64,000 nucleotides of DNA from the NCBI GenBank assembly GCA_020050685.1, contig JAGVKG010000004.1, forward strand, positions 1-64,000. The letters run 5' to 3'. How positions within the stretch are numbered: position 1 is the stretch's first letter; every line of letters begins with the position of its first letter. Under the pieces are notes generated by a model, which ran no database searches, was not told the origin of the DNA, and saw nothing but the letters and a program-made list of their open reading frames with translations. Positions 27,717 through 37,299 of this stretch are shown in pieces. Source of the DNA: Candidatus Obscuribacterales bacterium (lineage in GTDB: Bacteria > Cyanobacteriota > Vampirovibrionia > Obscuribacterales > Obscuribacteraceae). The position numbers and the translations under genes were made by a program.

Positions 27717-30700
27717 CTAGAAAGTTTCGCTTGTGGTGGTCGGCTTGTTCTTTTCCATTGTTTCCAAAATGTCGCTAACTTTTAGATATAGCACATAGAA
27801 GAGCGGCCACAAGAAAAGCATAACCAACAGGGCAAAGTCTTGGGCGAAAAGTGGCAGACCATACCTGTAAATATCGACAAGCGTCCAGAGGAGAACGCCA
27901 CCATAGCCGCAGAAAAAGTACGATAGAACATTTTGCCTAGCTAGCTTTACCATCCAAATCCAAAGCCAAGAGGCAATCAGTACTGTTTCCATTATTCCTA
28001 AAGCAATCACTTGCCAGTGTGTTTCGCCGCTCAAGGAAATCGCTGTGGTTGCAACGATGAGTCCTAAATACATTGGGAAGCCTTTCGGGCAAAACTTCGC
28101 ATATAAACCAGCGATAATTGGTGCAGCTACGATTACTCTTATTCCCGTTTGCATTGATTCCAATAGCAATTTCAAAGTTGGTGATGATACGTTAGCAATT
28201 GCATACAGAGTGCTAAACGACTCTTGCTGTACGTCTTCTGAAAAACTGTTCTCAATTGGCGAAAAGATAAGAGCAATTATTGTACTAATCAGAAATGACG
28301 AATAGCCCGTGATGATTCCGTCAATCCAGAGACTTAATTGAGCGACTTTGCATTCGTGCTCCCCTTGGCGAAGCGCCATTCTAAAAATTGAAGATACAGA
28401 CAACTTCGGGCTAATTATTCGCAGACAAGCAAGTGACATGGCAATGAAGAATGTGCCGCTGCCAAAATCTCCGGCTATGCGCCCCAGGTATCCTAAGACT
28501 TTGTTTGTCGTGAATGTTGTCCACGGAATGGTTGTTTGATAGTACCAGTTCATTTGTGGCCAACTATTGAGAATTTCTGGAATGAGAAAAGCTGACATCA
28601 ATGCGCTGCCAATAATAGCAGGACGCCAATGAATTGCCCCTGTGCGAAAAACACCGTATACAAACCAAAGCAAAAGCAGTCCTATTACACCATACAATAT
28701 GGATTTGATGTTTTGGCTGACTTCGTCTTGCGTGGTTCGCTTTTCTTTTTTCCAAAGCCAGGCACTGGGAATATCCCAATAGTTGCTAAAGCCAGAAACA
28801 GTATCACCAACAACCGTGGCAACAGCTTTATGGTTGGCTTCAGCTACGCGAAAGTTTGGAGCTGAAAATGTAAATGTGTAATCGATTCTGTTCTTGCGCT
28901 TGTGCTCGGCAGCACTTTCAAATTTTATTGGCGCAAACTCTGGACACAAAGCGATGACAAAATCCTCCGCCAGTTCCTTTGCCTTTTGCTCTGGTAACTT
29001 GGCACCGGGTGTGTCTTCTGCTTCATATAATTCACAACCGACAATTCTGCCTCTGTCGTCAACCATCACGCGGTATTCTTCTGGATCCATGGGTCGAAAG
29101 AATCTCACGGACCAAAGATATGGAGTTCCGACAGTCAATGCCAGTTGATTGGTTTTTTTGAAACCAACTTTCTCATAAACGTATTGCAAATTAGAGGACA
29201 TTCCGCTGGTTAAATATGCGGAAATTTTTCTGCCGGAAAGATTGTAGTGATGAGTTTGCAAATGCTTTTGCGCTAGGCGAATTGCTTGGTTGTGCGAAAT
29301 AGTCAGTGGATGAGCCTGGGTGCCAATTTTTGTTTCATGATAAGTGAAGGACACGATAACTAGCACGATAGCTAAAACACCCAAGGCAACTCGCACTTTT
29401 ACGGACAACGGTTTGTAATGGAAGGCAATAATTTCTGCCAGCAATTTTTTATCTGGAGCGGTAGCTTTTTTACTGCGCGTCGCCGCATTTGAAATTGAAC
29501 GTGAGTCGGTAAATACTCCCTGCTTTCTTATGAGCCAAAGTGCAAACAGTATGAGCAGGGCAAACGGAATGACCGCAATTACTGCAGAAAGTTGCAGTGC
29601 CGGTAATGGTGAAGTGAGAAGTGGTACCACTCCCCACATCGCATCAAAGAGGTAGTGGGCAATCAAGCAGGCAAGAATGCCATAGCGTTTCAGCACCCAA
29701 CCATAGAAGAGTCCTGCGATGGTTAGCTCAACTCCTCTTGCATAGGGTGGCTGTTGTGGATAACCACTATGCATGAATCCCCATATCATTGCCTGAATCA
29801 AGTTAGCAATCCAAAACTTGCGAACTAACCTTTGCACCAGGCTCAAGCCGATTATGCGATAGGTAAATTCTTCGTTGGTGGCTGCGATGATGCCGATCAT
29901 TATTGATGAGAATGCCGGTACATATGCACTAAGAACCTGGTAGTTGGTGATTTCTAGCGGACACCAAACTCCTAGCTTTTTTCCAATTAGGTAATAGGAC
30001 ATTTGCCACAAAAGAGAAATACCGAAGGCACAGTACCCGACTATTAGTGCAGCAATAATCTGCGGACTACGTAATGCACGAATGGTAAATAAACTTTCCA
30101 TGGCAACGTGGCGCCGGAAGAAGAGTCGGTACGCAACCTCAGCCGTGCCAAAAAGTATTGCCGTGCCGAAAAATGATCCGACTACTTTGAAGAGCGTATT
30201 CATGGCTAGACTGATCAAATATGCCTGAAATGATCCTTCTGGTCCATAATTGGCCACGCTAATCTCGAACTCGTTCAAAGAGTCTAGCAAGGCCAATAGT
30301 GCCATTAGTCCGCCACAAGTTAGAGCAAAACGCCAATGGATTTGTTTTGCCACAAATGCCCATAAGAAGATAAAAGCAGAAGCAATTGAAATCAGAAGCG
30401 AAAAGAAGCTGGCGACGTTTTGTAAGAGGCGATTGTAGGAACGCATAGTGTCAAATTTGCGTTCCCATGTTTCTGGCTCATAAAGATAATGGTAAAAGCG
30501 AGTGACTACATTCCCAGATACATATGTGCTGGTTCTGATTCTCGCGCCCTTCCATTCTGCTGATTGATCTTCCCAGACAAATGAATAGTCGGTCCGATGC
30601 AGTTGTGTGATGGATTGATCTATTACCATCTTCCATCCAGAAAGTGAAACTCCACCTTTGGTCTCCACGAAATTCCGGGCCAGTGTCAGAGCCTCATCTT

Positions 30701-31157
30701 TTGGAATTGTGGGAACGGTGCGATCATTTTCAATCCAATGGTAAAAGTGATGCAGCTTTCCATCCGGTCGCAAATACACGTATATGTATTCTTGTTGGAA
30801 TTCTTTGCAAAAGCGTGTTGACCAAAACCATACTGGAATTCTTTCCTTCATGAGCGTGTTGGCTTCTTCCAAGCTCAGCTCTGACTCAAGGAAGGTTTTG
30901 GCCTCATTGTCGTATGAGAACTCTGTGGATTTGATACTGCCCTTGGTTTGATAACCGAGATCTTGAGCCCACTTATCCGAAAGACGTTGGATCTGCGACT
31001 TTGGTACCTTCAAGTCGATGGAGGCAGATGGAAATACTTTGCCTTGTACAACACAGAAAAAGATTAGACCGAAAAGCCCAAGTGCGACGAGCCACCACAA
31101 TTTGCGCAGTTCTCCGGAGATCTGCCATCCTGATTTAGCGCTCGGAGAATCAGGCAC
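27717..31157 (-). CDS. Giant CPBP-family intramembrane protease-like protein with internal duplication
   Basis: The 1146-residue polytopic protein has a PepSY-like soluble region (about residues 45-230) between a first helix and a helical bundle, then a CPBP (Abi) domain near residues 400-560. That domain carries TNEEFTYRIIG (EExxxR), FMHSGYPQ and IAHYLFDAMWG, the glutamate, arginine and histidines expected for a CAAX-protease-like active site. Residues of about 610-1140 repeat the soluble region and helices (WSVRFFRPMDPEEYRV vs WFWSTRFCKEFQQEYIYV) but lack the CPBP motifs. Role unknown; related proteins act in membrane protein processing or immunity. Confidence 0.75.
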   Translation of the reverse strand: MPDSPSAKSGWQISGELRKLWWLVALGLFGLIFFCVVQGKVFPSASIDLKVPKSQIQRLSDKWAQDLGYQTKGSIKSTEFSYDNEAKTFLESELSLEEANTLMKERIPVWFWSTRFCKEFQQEYIYVYLRPDGKLHHFYHWIENDRTVPTIPKDEALTLARNFVETKGGVSLSGWKMVIDQSITQLHRTDYSFVWEDQSAEWKGARIRTSTYVSGNVVTRFYHYLYEPETWERKFDTMRSYNRLLQNVASFFSLLISIASAFIFLWAFVAKQIHWRFALTCGGLMALLALLDSLNEFEISVANYGPEGSFQAYLISLAMNTLFKVVGSFFGTAILFGTAEVAYRLFFRRHVAMESLFTIRALRSPQIIAALIVGYCAFGISLLWQMSYYLIGKKLGVWCPLEITNYQVLSAYVPAFSSIMIGIIAATNEEFTYRIIGLSLVQRLVRKFWIANLIQAMIWGFMHSGYPQQPPYARGVELTIAGLFYGWVLKRYGILACLIAHYLFDAMWGVVPLLTSPLPALQLSAVIAVIPFALLILFALWLIRKQGVFTDSRSISNAATRSKKATAPDKKLLAEIIAFHYKPLSVKVRVALGVLAIVLVIVSFTYHETKIGTQAHPLTISHNQAIRLAQKHLQTHHYNLSGRKISAYLTSGMSSNLQYVYEKVGFKKTNQLALTVGTPYLWSVRFFRPMDPEEYRVMVDDRGRIVGCELYEAEDTPGAKLPEQKAKELAEDFVIALCPEFAPIKFESAAEHKRKNRIDYTFTFSAPNFRVAEANHKAVATVVGDTVSGFSNYWDIPSAWLWKKEKRTTQDEVSQNIKSILYGVIGLLLLWFVYGVFRTGAIHWRPAIIGSALMSAFLIPEILNSWPQMNWYYQTTIPWTTFTTNKVLGYLGRIAGDFGSGTFFIAMSLACLRIISPKLSVSSIFRMALRQGEHECKVAQLSLWIDGIITGYSSFLISTIIALIFSPIENSFSEDVQQESFSTLYAIANVSSPTLKLLLESMQTGIRVIVAAPIIAGLYAKFCPKGFPMYLGLIVATTAISLSGETHWQVIALGIMETVLIASWLWIWMVKLARQNVLSYFFCGYGGVLLWTLVDIYRYGLPLFAQDFALLVMLFLWPLFYVLYLKVSDILETMEKNKPTTTSETF

Positions 31158-31297
31158 GCAAGCACATCCTGTTCTGGTTACAACTTACAAAATAATATAC
31201 GCGCGATTAGTTATTTTCTTACCCGATTTGAGAGTAATTCAAACCGGGCAGAATTAATGCCATTACAAATTGTTACTGGCTCAAAGGTCCGCCAGCT

Positions 31298-32794
31298 CTA
31301 GGCTTTGGCTTTCTTTAGGTGCCAGAAAAGATAGGCCGGCAGACCGGACAAAATAATCAAAAATCCAGCGCCTGTGTATTTAGGCGAAAGGCAAAGTTGA
31401 CCAATCATAATACCCAGTGTCAACACGACATAAACAGCCGGCATCAAAGGATAACCGATGACTTTGTACGGACGTGGGGTGTCTTTGTGTGTACGGCGCA
31501 AAACAAATAGTGCAACCACGGTAATTAAATAGAATGCCAGAGCGGCAAACACTACATAATCGAGGAGATTGGAGTATGTGCCGGATGTGGCTAGAAAGCA
31601 TGACCAAATGCCTTGGGCAATCAGTCCATAAACAGGAACGTTGGTTGTCGGACTGAGGTGTTGTGCTTTCTTGAAAAACAATCCGTCTTTGGCCATTGCG
31701 TAATAGACACGTGCACCAGCCAGAATCAATCCGTTCAAGCAACCGAATGTAGAAATCATAATTCCAGCTGCCATTAACTTCTCGCCGATTGGTCCAAATA
31801 ATACTTGGGCTGCGGCTGTGCCGACGCGGTCTTCGGCGGCAAACTGAATGCCGCGTGCTGCAACGGTGGCACCATCAGCACTTCCATGCAGAGGTAACAA
31901 CAACAAATAAACTACATTGGCCAAAATATAAATGGTGGCAACAATTGCCGTACCAATCGCCAAGCTCTTGGGCAAAATCTTTTCCGGATTATGCACTTCT
32001 TCCGAGGCAAAGGTTATGTTGTTCCAGGCATCGCATGAAAATAGCGAGCCGACCATTGCTAGTCCGAGCACTGCCATCAGTTTAATGCCGAACAGAGGCT
32101 CGCCTTGCAAATTGGTGGCGCGCCAGAATCCTGCCATATCATTTGTCAGGTTTGGTCCTAGACCGTTGAACTTATCGACAGCGAAGAGTCCAAGAATGAT
32201 CAAAGCAGCAATGGCACCAACTTTGGTGACAGTAAAAGTTGTTTGAATAAATTTGGCAGCGTGAATGCCGCGGCAATTTACATATGTAAGTAGAGAAACT
32301 ACGCCAATTGCCAACATTTGCGCCGAACTAAATTTCCAAGCGCCAAGTTGAAACAAAATATTTGAGGCGGATATAAAAGGAATAAAGACGCCAGTGAATT
32401 TGGCAAAGCCCACCGCAACAGCCGCAATTGTGCCTGATTGAATTACGGCAAACAAAGTCCATCCATATAAGAAAGCCGCAAGTGGTCCGTAAGCCTCGCG
32501 CAAAAACACGTATTGCCCACCAGCTTTGGGAAACATGGCGGCAAGTTCGGCGTAGCAAAGTGCTGCCATGATTGTCAGGACACCTGCCAAGCCCCATGCC
32601 ACCAAGAGCCACCCGCCTGCACCCATTTGCCTGGAAATTTCTGCCGATACTATAAAGATGCCGGAGCCAATCATCGAACCGACGACGATTGCTGTTGCAT
32701 CAACAAGATTTAAGGCGCGCTTAAATTCACCAACTGTTTCTTCTTGCGTATGGATTGCCATGTGCTCTTCTTCTTTGCTTGAAACCAGTGCCAT
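31298..32794 (-). CDS. APC-superfamily amino acid permease
   Basis: About 500 residues with 12 predicted helices. Conserved blocks include DATAIVVGSMIGSGIFIVSAEISRQ at helix 1 (shortened), GVLTIMAALCYAELAAMFPKAGGQY at helices 2-3, and TFASEEVHNPEKILPKSLAIG in the sixth segment. It resembles LAT-like bacterial amino acid/polyamine transporters. The preferred ATG at 32794 follows AAAGGTTCG; an in-frame ATG at 32827 would add 11 residues. Divergent from the minCDE cluster. Confidence 0.88.
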   Translation of the reverse strand: MALVSSKEEEHMAIHTQEETVGEFKRALNLVDATAIVVGSMIGSGIFIVSAEISRQMGAGGWLLVAWGLAGVLTIMAALCYAELAAMFPKAGGQYVFLREAYGPLAAFLYGWTLFAVIQSGTIAAVAVGFAKFTGVFIPFISASNILFQLGAWKFSSAQMLAIGVVSLLTYVNCRGIHAAKFIQTTFTVTKVGAIAALIILGLFAVDKFNGLGPNLTNDMAGFWRATNLQGEPLFGIKLMAVLGLAMVGSLFSCDAWNNITFASEEVHNPEKILPKSLAIGTAIVATIYILANVVYLLLLPLHGSADGATVAARGIQFAAEDRVGTAAAQVLFGPIGEKLMAAGIMISTFGCLNGLILAGARVYYAMAKDGLFFKKAQHLSPTTNVPVYGLIAQGIWSCFLATSGTYSNLLDYVVFAALAFYLITVVALFVLRRTHKDTPRPYKVIGYPLMPAVYVVLTLGIMIGQLCLSPKYTGAGFLIILSGLPAYLFWHLKKAKA

Positions 32795-32928
32795 CGAACC
32801 TTTATTCCTTAAATATGATCTGGACATGCGATCGAATTTAACTTAGCTAAACCCCGCATAAATAGTAGCTGATCTCGAACCTTACTGTAATGTCATCAAA
32901 TGTATATGCACCCTATATTTGATTTAGC

Positions 32929-32957
32929 TTGACGAGCGGAAGTGCACAACTTACGAT
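32929..32957 (+). promoter_or_regulatory. Predicted sigma-70 promoter of the min cluster
   Basis: TTGACG at 32929-32934 and TACGAT at 32952-32957 are separated by 17 bp. Transcription would start about 100 nt before minC. A second TTGACA lies closer at 33031-33036 but is followed by a -10-like TATAGG at only 15 bp spacing. Confidence 0.5.
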
Positions 32958-33064
32958 TTACAGGATCATTCTATTCAAGTTTTCGGCGGGGTTTTTCTCG
33001 GCTGAATTCGGCATATATTACAACATGTCTTTGACAACATCTCTTTGAAAGTATAGGACTCCGA

Positions 33065-33904
33065 ATGTCTAAAATAGCTATCATTAGTCAACCGGATCAA
33101 GGTGTCTTGCTCGATGTAAGTGGCTGCCAGTCTTTGGAAGAAGCCACTCAACATCTGACGAGCACGCTCAATGTATCAAGCCAATTTTGGGATGGCTTGA
33201 CCGTGGATTTGAATTTGGGAACACTCAATCTTGCCGGGCACGAAGTCGAACAAATTTTGTCGACAGCGTCTGGGATGGGCGTTGAGTTCGACAAAGTTTT
33301 TACCGAAGATGAAGAGACGGTTTCTTGGTTGAGCCAACGCAACATCAAAGCCAGCCAAGGCAAGCCGACATTTGTGAATGAAGAAACTGAAGAAGACAAA
33401 ACAATTGTCGATGAAGGTTATGAGACGGACGTAGTTGGATTTGCTGGACCCGGATCGGAAAATGCTAATCCGGAAGACGCCGAAGGCAGCCCAAAAGCAC
33501 CGGCCACCAAATCTGGTGCCAAAGCTAAGAAGGGCAAGAAAAGTGCAGCGATAAATAACGGCCCTCAAGTTATGTTCTTACGCCAGACTTTGAGATCCGG
33601 ACAAACGGTCAGTCACAAAGGTCACTTAGTGATTGTTGGTGATGTGAATCCGGGTGCAGAAGTTGTTGCCGATGGTGACATCACAATCTGGGGAGCATTG
33701 CGCGGTGTTGCACACGCTGGTGTGAACGGCAATGTCGATGCCCAAATTCGTGCATTGAAATTACGCCCGATGCAATTGCGCATTGCTCATGCAATTGCTC
33801 GTGCTCCGGACAGACCTCACAATCCAAACATTGGCTATGCCGGTCCTGAAACCGCCAGAATCGTCAATGGACAAATTCGTATCGCAGTAAATCTCCCCGA
33901 ATAA
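33065..33904 (+). CDS. minC: Septum-site inhibitor MinC
   Basis: It blocks FtsZ assembly away from midcell, recruited by MinD. The N-terminal 100 residues are the variable domain. A polar, acidic linker runs to about residue 165. The C-terminal beta-helix begins FLRQTLRSGQTVSHKGHLVIVGDV and contains GAEVVADGDITIWGALRGVAHAG, the most conserved MinC segment (both shortened from context). Length 279 is slightly long because of the linker. AGGACTCCGA precedes the ATG. minD follows after 30 bp. Confidence 0.94.
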   Translation: MSKIAIISQPDQGVLLDVSGCQSLEEATQHLTSTLNVSSQFWDGLTVDLNLGTLNLAGHEVEQILSTASGMGVEFDKVFTEDEETVSWLSQRNIKASQGKPTFVNEETEEDKTIVDEGYETDVVGFAGPGSENANPEDAEGSPKAPATKSGAKAKKGKKSAAINNGPQVMFLRQTLRSGQTVSHKGHLVIVGDVNPGAEVVADGDITIWGALRGVAHAGVNGNVDAQIRALKLRPMQLRIAHAIARAPDRPHNPNIGYAGPETARIVNGQIRIAVNLPE

Positions 33905-33934
33905 GCAAAACAAATCACAAAAAAGGATCTAGCA

Positions 33935-34747
33935 ATGAGCGGTAGAGTAATTGTAATTACCTCAGGGAAAGGCGGAGTCGGTAAGACTACAGCGTCAGCC
34001 AATATTGGCGTAGCGCTTGCAGGTACCGGTGCCAGTGTTGTGCTTGTCGATATGGATATCGGGTTGCGCAACTTGGACATTCTCATGGGTTTGGAAAACC
34101 GCGTGGTTTACAACCTGGTGGATGTAATTGAAGAGCGCTGCAAGCTGCGTCAAGCATTTGTCAAAGACAAACGTTTGCCAAACCTCTGCTTGTTACCAGC
34201 TGCTCAAACTCGCGACAAGAACGCAGTTAACGCTGAGCAAATGAAGAAGCTCTGCGGCGAACTGAAAGGCATGTTCGATTTTGTTGTCATAGACTGCCCA
34301 GCCGGTATCGAATCCGGATTCCACAATGCAGTTGCCGGTGCCGACGAAGCAATCATTATTACGACTCCGGAAATGTCCGCAGTTCGTGATGCCGATCGCG
34401 TTATCGGACTTCTGGAAGCACGCAAGGATGAAATCAAGGAACAACGCTTGGTCGTTAACAGACTGCGTCCGTCCATGGTTAAGACCAACGACATGATGAG
34501 TGTTGATGACGTTCTAGAAATTCTCTCCGTGAAACTTCTGGGCGTGGTGCCGGAAGACGAGGAAATTATTGTTTCCACCAACCGTGGTGAACCGCTGGCG
34601 GGAAGCGTTAATGAGCGAGCTGGACTTGCTTATAGAAACATTGCCCGTCGTTTGAAAGGCGAAGAAGTTCCAATTATGGATCTTGATGCGCTTGATCAAA
34701 CATGGTTCAAGAAGATAGCAAAGCTATTCACCCCGGCGCGGGCTTAA
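33935..34747 (+). CDS. minD: Septum-site ATPase MinD
   Basis: The deviant Walker A GKGGVGKTT is at residues 11-19, followed by DMDIGLRNLDILMGLENR and the FDFVVIDCPAGIE Walker B region at about 110-122. The C-terminal segment WFKKIAKLFTPARA is a plausible amphipathic membrane-targeting helix. MinD binds the membrane when ATP-loaded, recruits MinC, and is released by MinE. AAAAAGGATCT is the ribosome site. The 270-residue length is normal. Confidence 0.97.
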   Translation: MSGRVIVITSGKGGVGKTTASANIGVALAGTGASVVLVDMDIGLRNLDILMGLENRVVYNLVDVIEERCKLRQAFVKDKRLPNLCLLPAAQTRDKNAVNAEQMKKLCGELKGMFDFVVIDCPAGIESGFHNAVAGADEAIIITTPEMSAVRDADRVIGLLEARKDEIKEQRLVVNRLRPSMVKTNDMMSVDDVLEILSVKLLGVVPEDEEIIVSTNRGEPLAGSVNERAGLAYRNIARRLKGEEVPIMDLDALDQTWFKKIAKLFTPARA

Positions 34748-34760
34748 AGGAGAAAAGACG

Positions 34761-35018
34761 GTGCAAGTTCTCAATTGGTTTTTCCGCAAAAAGGGTGATA
34801 CTGCCAGAACTAAGGCTAAGGATCGAATGCGCCTCATGCTCATTCACGATCGTTTGGAATTACCGCCAGACCGTTTAGCTAGTTTGGAAGAAGAATTGGT
34901 AGCGGTTGTTTCAAGATATTTTGAAATTGATCGTGATACCACGCGCTTTGATCTGCAACAATATGAGCGTAGGGCAGCATTAATTGCTAATTTCCCGTTA
35001 TTGCGCTCTAAGTGTTAG
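34761..35018 (+). CDS. minE: Cell-division topological factor MinE
   Basis: The 85-residue protein starts at GTG (AGGAGAAAAGACG upstream), 13 bp after minD. NWFFRKKGDTARTKAKDRMRLMLIHDRLEL contains the N-terminal amphipathic helix and the MinD-contact strand (residues about 4-33, shortened reading), followed by the dimerisation sheet. MinE stimulates MinD ATPase and drives pole-to-pole oscillation. Confidence 0.95.
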   Translation: MQVLNWFFRKKGDTARTKAKDRMRLMLIHDRLELPPDRLASLEEELVAVVSRYFEIDRDTTRFDLQQYERRAALIANFPLLRSKC

Positions 35019-35043
35019 GCAAGTCAAGCGGTATACGTGGTAG

Positions 35044-36351
35044 ATCATTCTGCAAAGTACAAGCGAAAAACTCACTGATTCTACGTTTGTAATTCGTAGC
35101 ATTTTCAGACTCCTGTCTGAAGTAGATTGGTGGCTGATTTTAGCGACTGGCTTTTTGGTGGTCGTTGGTCTTTCGACGCTTAAGTTCTCGCATGGCGCGA
35201 CAAGTTTTTACGACAAACAACTTGGCTACCTTTGGGCGGGCATGCTTGCTTGTTTGGTTTTTTGGCGTGTCCCATATTTTGTCTGGACCAACCGGGTTGT
35301 TGTGCCAATTTTGTGGGGCATAAACATGGGCTTGCTCTTGGCAGTTATGCTCAAGGGCCACTCCGCACTTGGTGCACAACGTTGGTTGGCCATCGGCCCA
35401 ATTACCTTGCAGCCATCCGAACTTGCCAAACTCGTGGTCATTTTCACTTTGGCGGCATGGTTCCGCTCAAGACCAATCAAAAGCTTTTTCGATACTTTTA
35501 AAGCCGCAGCAATTATTATTCCGCCGGCAATTTTAGTCTTCAAACAACCAGACCTTGGCACATCGCTGACATTCGGCGCTGTGTTTTTAGGAATGTGCTT
35601 TTGGGCGAGGGCAACACTTTGAGATCTTCTGGTTTTGATCTCACCTGTCTTGAGTTTGATTTTCAATGCGCTCAATCCGCTTTGGTGGCAAGCTTATTTG
35701 ATCTCGCTTGCAGCTACGCTTCTAATTTGGTGGCGCAAGCTTGATTGGAGTTGGTGGGTACGCATACTTTTGATTGTTGCAGTCCTCGGTGCAAATTTTG
35801 CCTGCGGAGAACTGCGTCCACACATGTGGGGCATGTTGAAAGAGTACCAACAAAAACGTTTGGTTAGCTTCCTCAATCCCTATGACGATCCACGTGGTGC
35901 TGGCTATCACATTTTGCAAAGTCTAATTGCAATTGGCTCAGGAGGCTTCTCTGGAGCCGGTCTTGGTCATGGCAATCAAAGCCAAGGTGCATTCATTCCT
36001 GAGCGCCACACAGATTTTATTTTCGCCGTAGTTGGAGAAGAATTGGGTTTCCGCATTTCATCACTTGTGATTCTCGCTTATCTGGTTGTTTGCATACGAG
36101 CCTTGATCATCGCCTATCAAGCCAGAGAAGAACCAGCCGGAAGTTTGATAGCTATTGGTGTCATGTCCATGTTCTTATTCCACGTCTTCCTCAACATCGG
36201 CATGACCATGGGTGTTATGCCAGTTGCCGGTGTGCCGCTGCCATTTCTCAGTTATGGTGGCACAGCACTTGTCGTAGATCTTATGGCAATCGGATTATTA
36301 CAATCTATCCGCTATCTCAATCCCCCACCAAGACAAGACGTCTGGCGATAG
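35044..36351 (+). pseudogene. rodA: rodA (SEDS peptidoglycan polymerase) interrupted by an in-frame TGA
   Basis: Translation in one frame from about 35044 to 36351 gives a complete RodA, with KQPDLGTSLTFGAVFLGM before the break and GAGYHILQSLIAIGSGG, PERHTDFIFAVVGEELG and VPLPFLSYGGTALVV after it. TGA at 35620-35622 interrupts FWARATL-stop-DLLVLISPVLS; by analogy with cyanobacterial RodA a tryptophan (TGG) is expected there. Upstream, no ATG, GTG or TTG opens this frame before the TTG at 35155. A plausible GTG start at 35037 is in another frame and would need removal of one A from the A5 run near 35066-35070. RodA polymerises glycan strands for rod shape. Two lesions suggest decay or sequence error; readthrough is an alternative. 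Confidence 0.8.
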
Positions 36352-36413
36352 AGATTTCAATTATTTGTTTGGGCAGATTGAGCAGAGCTAGCTTTGTCGT
36401 GCCGAAGTGCGGC

Positions 36414-36442
36414 TTGACAAGATGTCAACACATACTTATAAT
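36414..36442 (+). promoter_or_regulatory. Consensus sigma-70 promoter overlapped by an operator palindrome
   Basis: TTGACA (36414-36419) and TATAAT (36437-36442) both match consensus exactly and are 17 bp apart. The -35 box is the left arm of a perfect inverted repeat, TTGACA-AGA-TGTCAA (36414-36428). Transcription should begin around the ATG at 36449, so the mRNA is probably leaderless. The second gene's HTH protein is the natural candidate repressor. Confidence 0.75.
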
Positions 36443-36448
36443 TGTGTT

Positions 36449-36874
36449 ATGATACCGCCGTTTGATGACAAAGGTAATTTGCCTCCAGGGGTTCATATTG
36501 CCACGCTAGCAGAAATTGAAGGACGATTTGTAACCAATTTGGGGCGGAAGAGACTATTTAATGCGCTTAAAAAAGTTGTGAAGATTTTTGAAAAGTGCAA
36601 CTGTCAGGAGATTTACCTAAACGGGAGTTTTATAACGATTGCAGACGAGCCAAATGATTATGATATCTGTTGGGAGCCAACCGGCATTTCACCAACTGCG
36701 GAACTTAAGGTGATTTTGGAGGATCTGGAAGCTGCAAAAATGAAATACTTAGGAGACATTTTTGTTCGTTTCCCTGTACCACCGTTTTACTTTGACCATG
36801 TTATTGAATGGCAGAAGGACAGGAACGGAAATGCAAAGGGCATAATTCGAATAGAGCTTGGAAAAATGACATGA
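36449..36874 (+). CDS. Small nucleotidyltransferase-like protein (DUF6932-like), putative toxin
   Basis: The 141-residue protein beginning MIPPFDDKGNLPPG contains a minimal nucleotidyltransferase pattern: YLNGSFIT at 57-64 and NDYDICW with D70 and D72, like the GS...DxD of MNT toxins. The N-terminal LPPGVH and size match the DUF6932-type proteins. The ATG at 36449 is chosen because it coincides with the expected transcription start; earlier starts lie inside the promoter. Its stop overlaps the next ATG (ATGA), typical of a toxin-antitoxin operon. Target unknown. Confidence 0.7.
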   Translation: MIPPFDDKGNLPPGVHIATLAEIEGRFVTNLGRKRLFNALKKVVKIFEKCNCQEIYLNGSFITIADEPNDYDICWEPTGISPTAELKVILEDLEAAKMKYLGDIFVRFPVPPFYFDHVIEWQKDRNGNAKGIIRIELGKMT

Positions 36875-37299
36875 TTAAGAACGAAAAGCAGTACAAAATT
36901 ACAAGTAAGTTGTTGGCAGATTGGGAAGCAAATCTTTCCTTGCTAGTTTCCAGCAAGATGTCGAAAACGCCTGATTGGATATATAAGGCACAGGTGGAAA
37001 CAGCCAAGCATGAGATTAAGCAGCTCAAAAGCCAGTTGAAGGAATATGAGGATTTGAAATCTGGAAAACAAAAGTTACCCGATTTAGGACTGGTCAATGA
37101 CTTACCACTATTGCTTATTAAATGGCGCATTTATCGAAAGTTGACGCAAAAAGAACTTGCTGAGTTGTTGGGGCTTTATGAGCAGCAAATTCAAAAATAT
37201 GAGGAAACAAATTATTCTGGTGCTTCTTTAGCTACAATCAGCAAGGTGGCAGAGACGTTGAGCAGTTATAAGTGCAAGCCTAAGCGTCATTCTGCATGA
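36871..37299 (+). CDS. XRE-family HTH regulator, putative antitoxin
   Basis: The 142-residue protein has a charged helical N-terminal region (about residues 40-65 look coiled-coil) and a C-terminal XRE helix-turn-helix at about 82-135: WRIYRKLTQKELAELLGLYEQQIQKYE (partly quoted). The HTH at the C-terminus with an N-terminal partner-binding part is a common antitoxin layout. ATGA overlap with the upstream gene couples their translation. It probably represses the palindromic promoter at 36414-36442. Confidence 0.75.
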   Translation: MIKNEKQYKITSKLLADWEANLSLLVSSKMSKTPDWIYKAQVETAKHEIKQLKSQLKEYEDLKSGKQKLPDLGLVNDLPLLLIKWRIYRKLTQKELAELLGLYEQQIQKYEETNYSGASLATISKVAETLSSYKCKPKRHSA

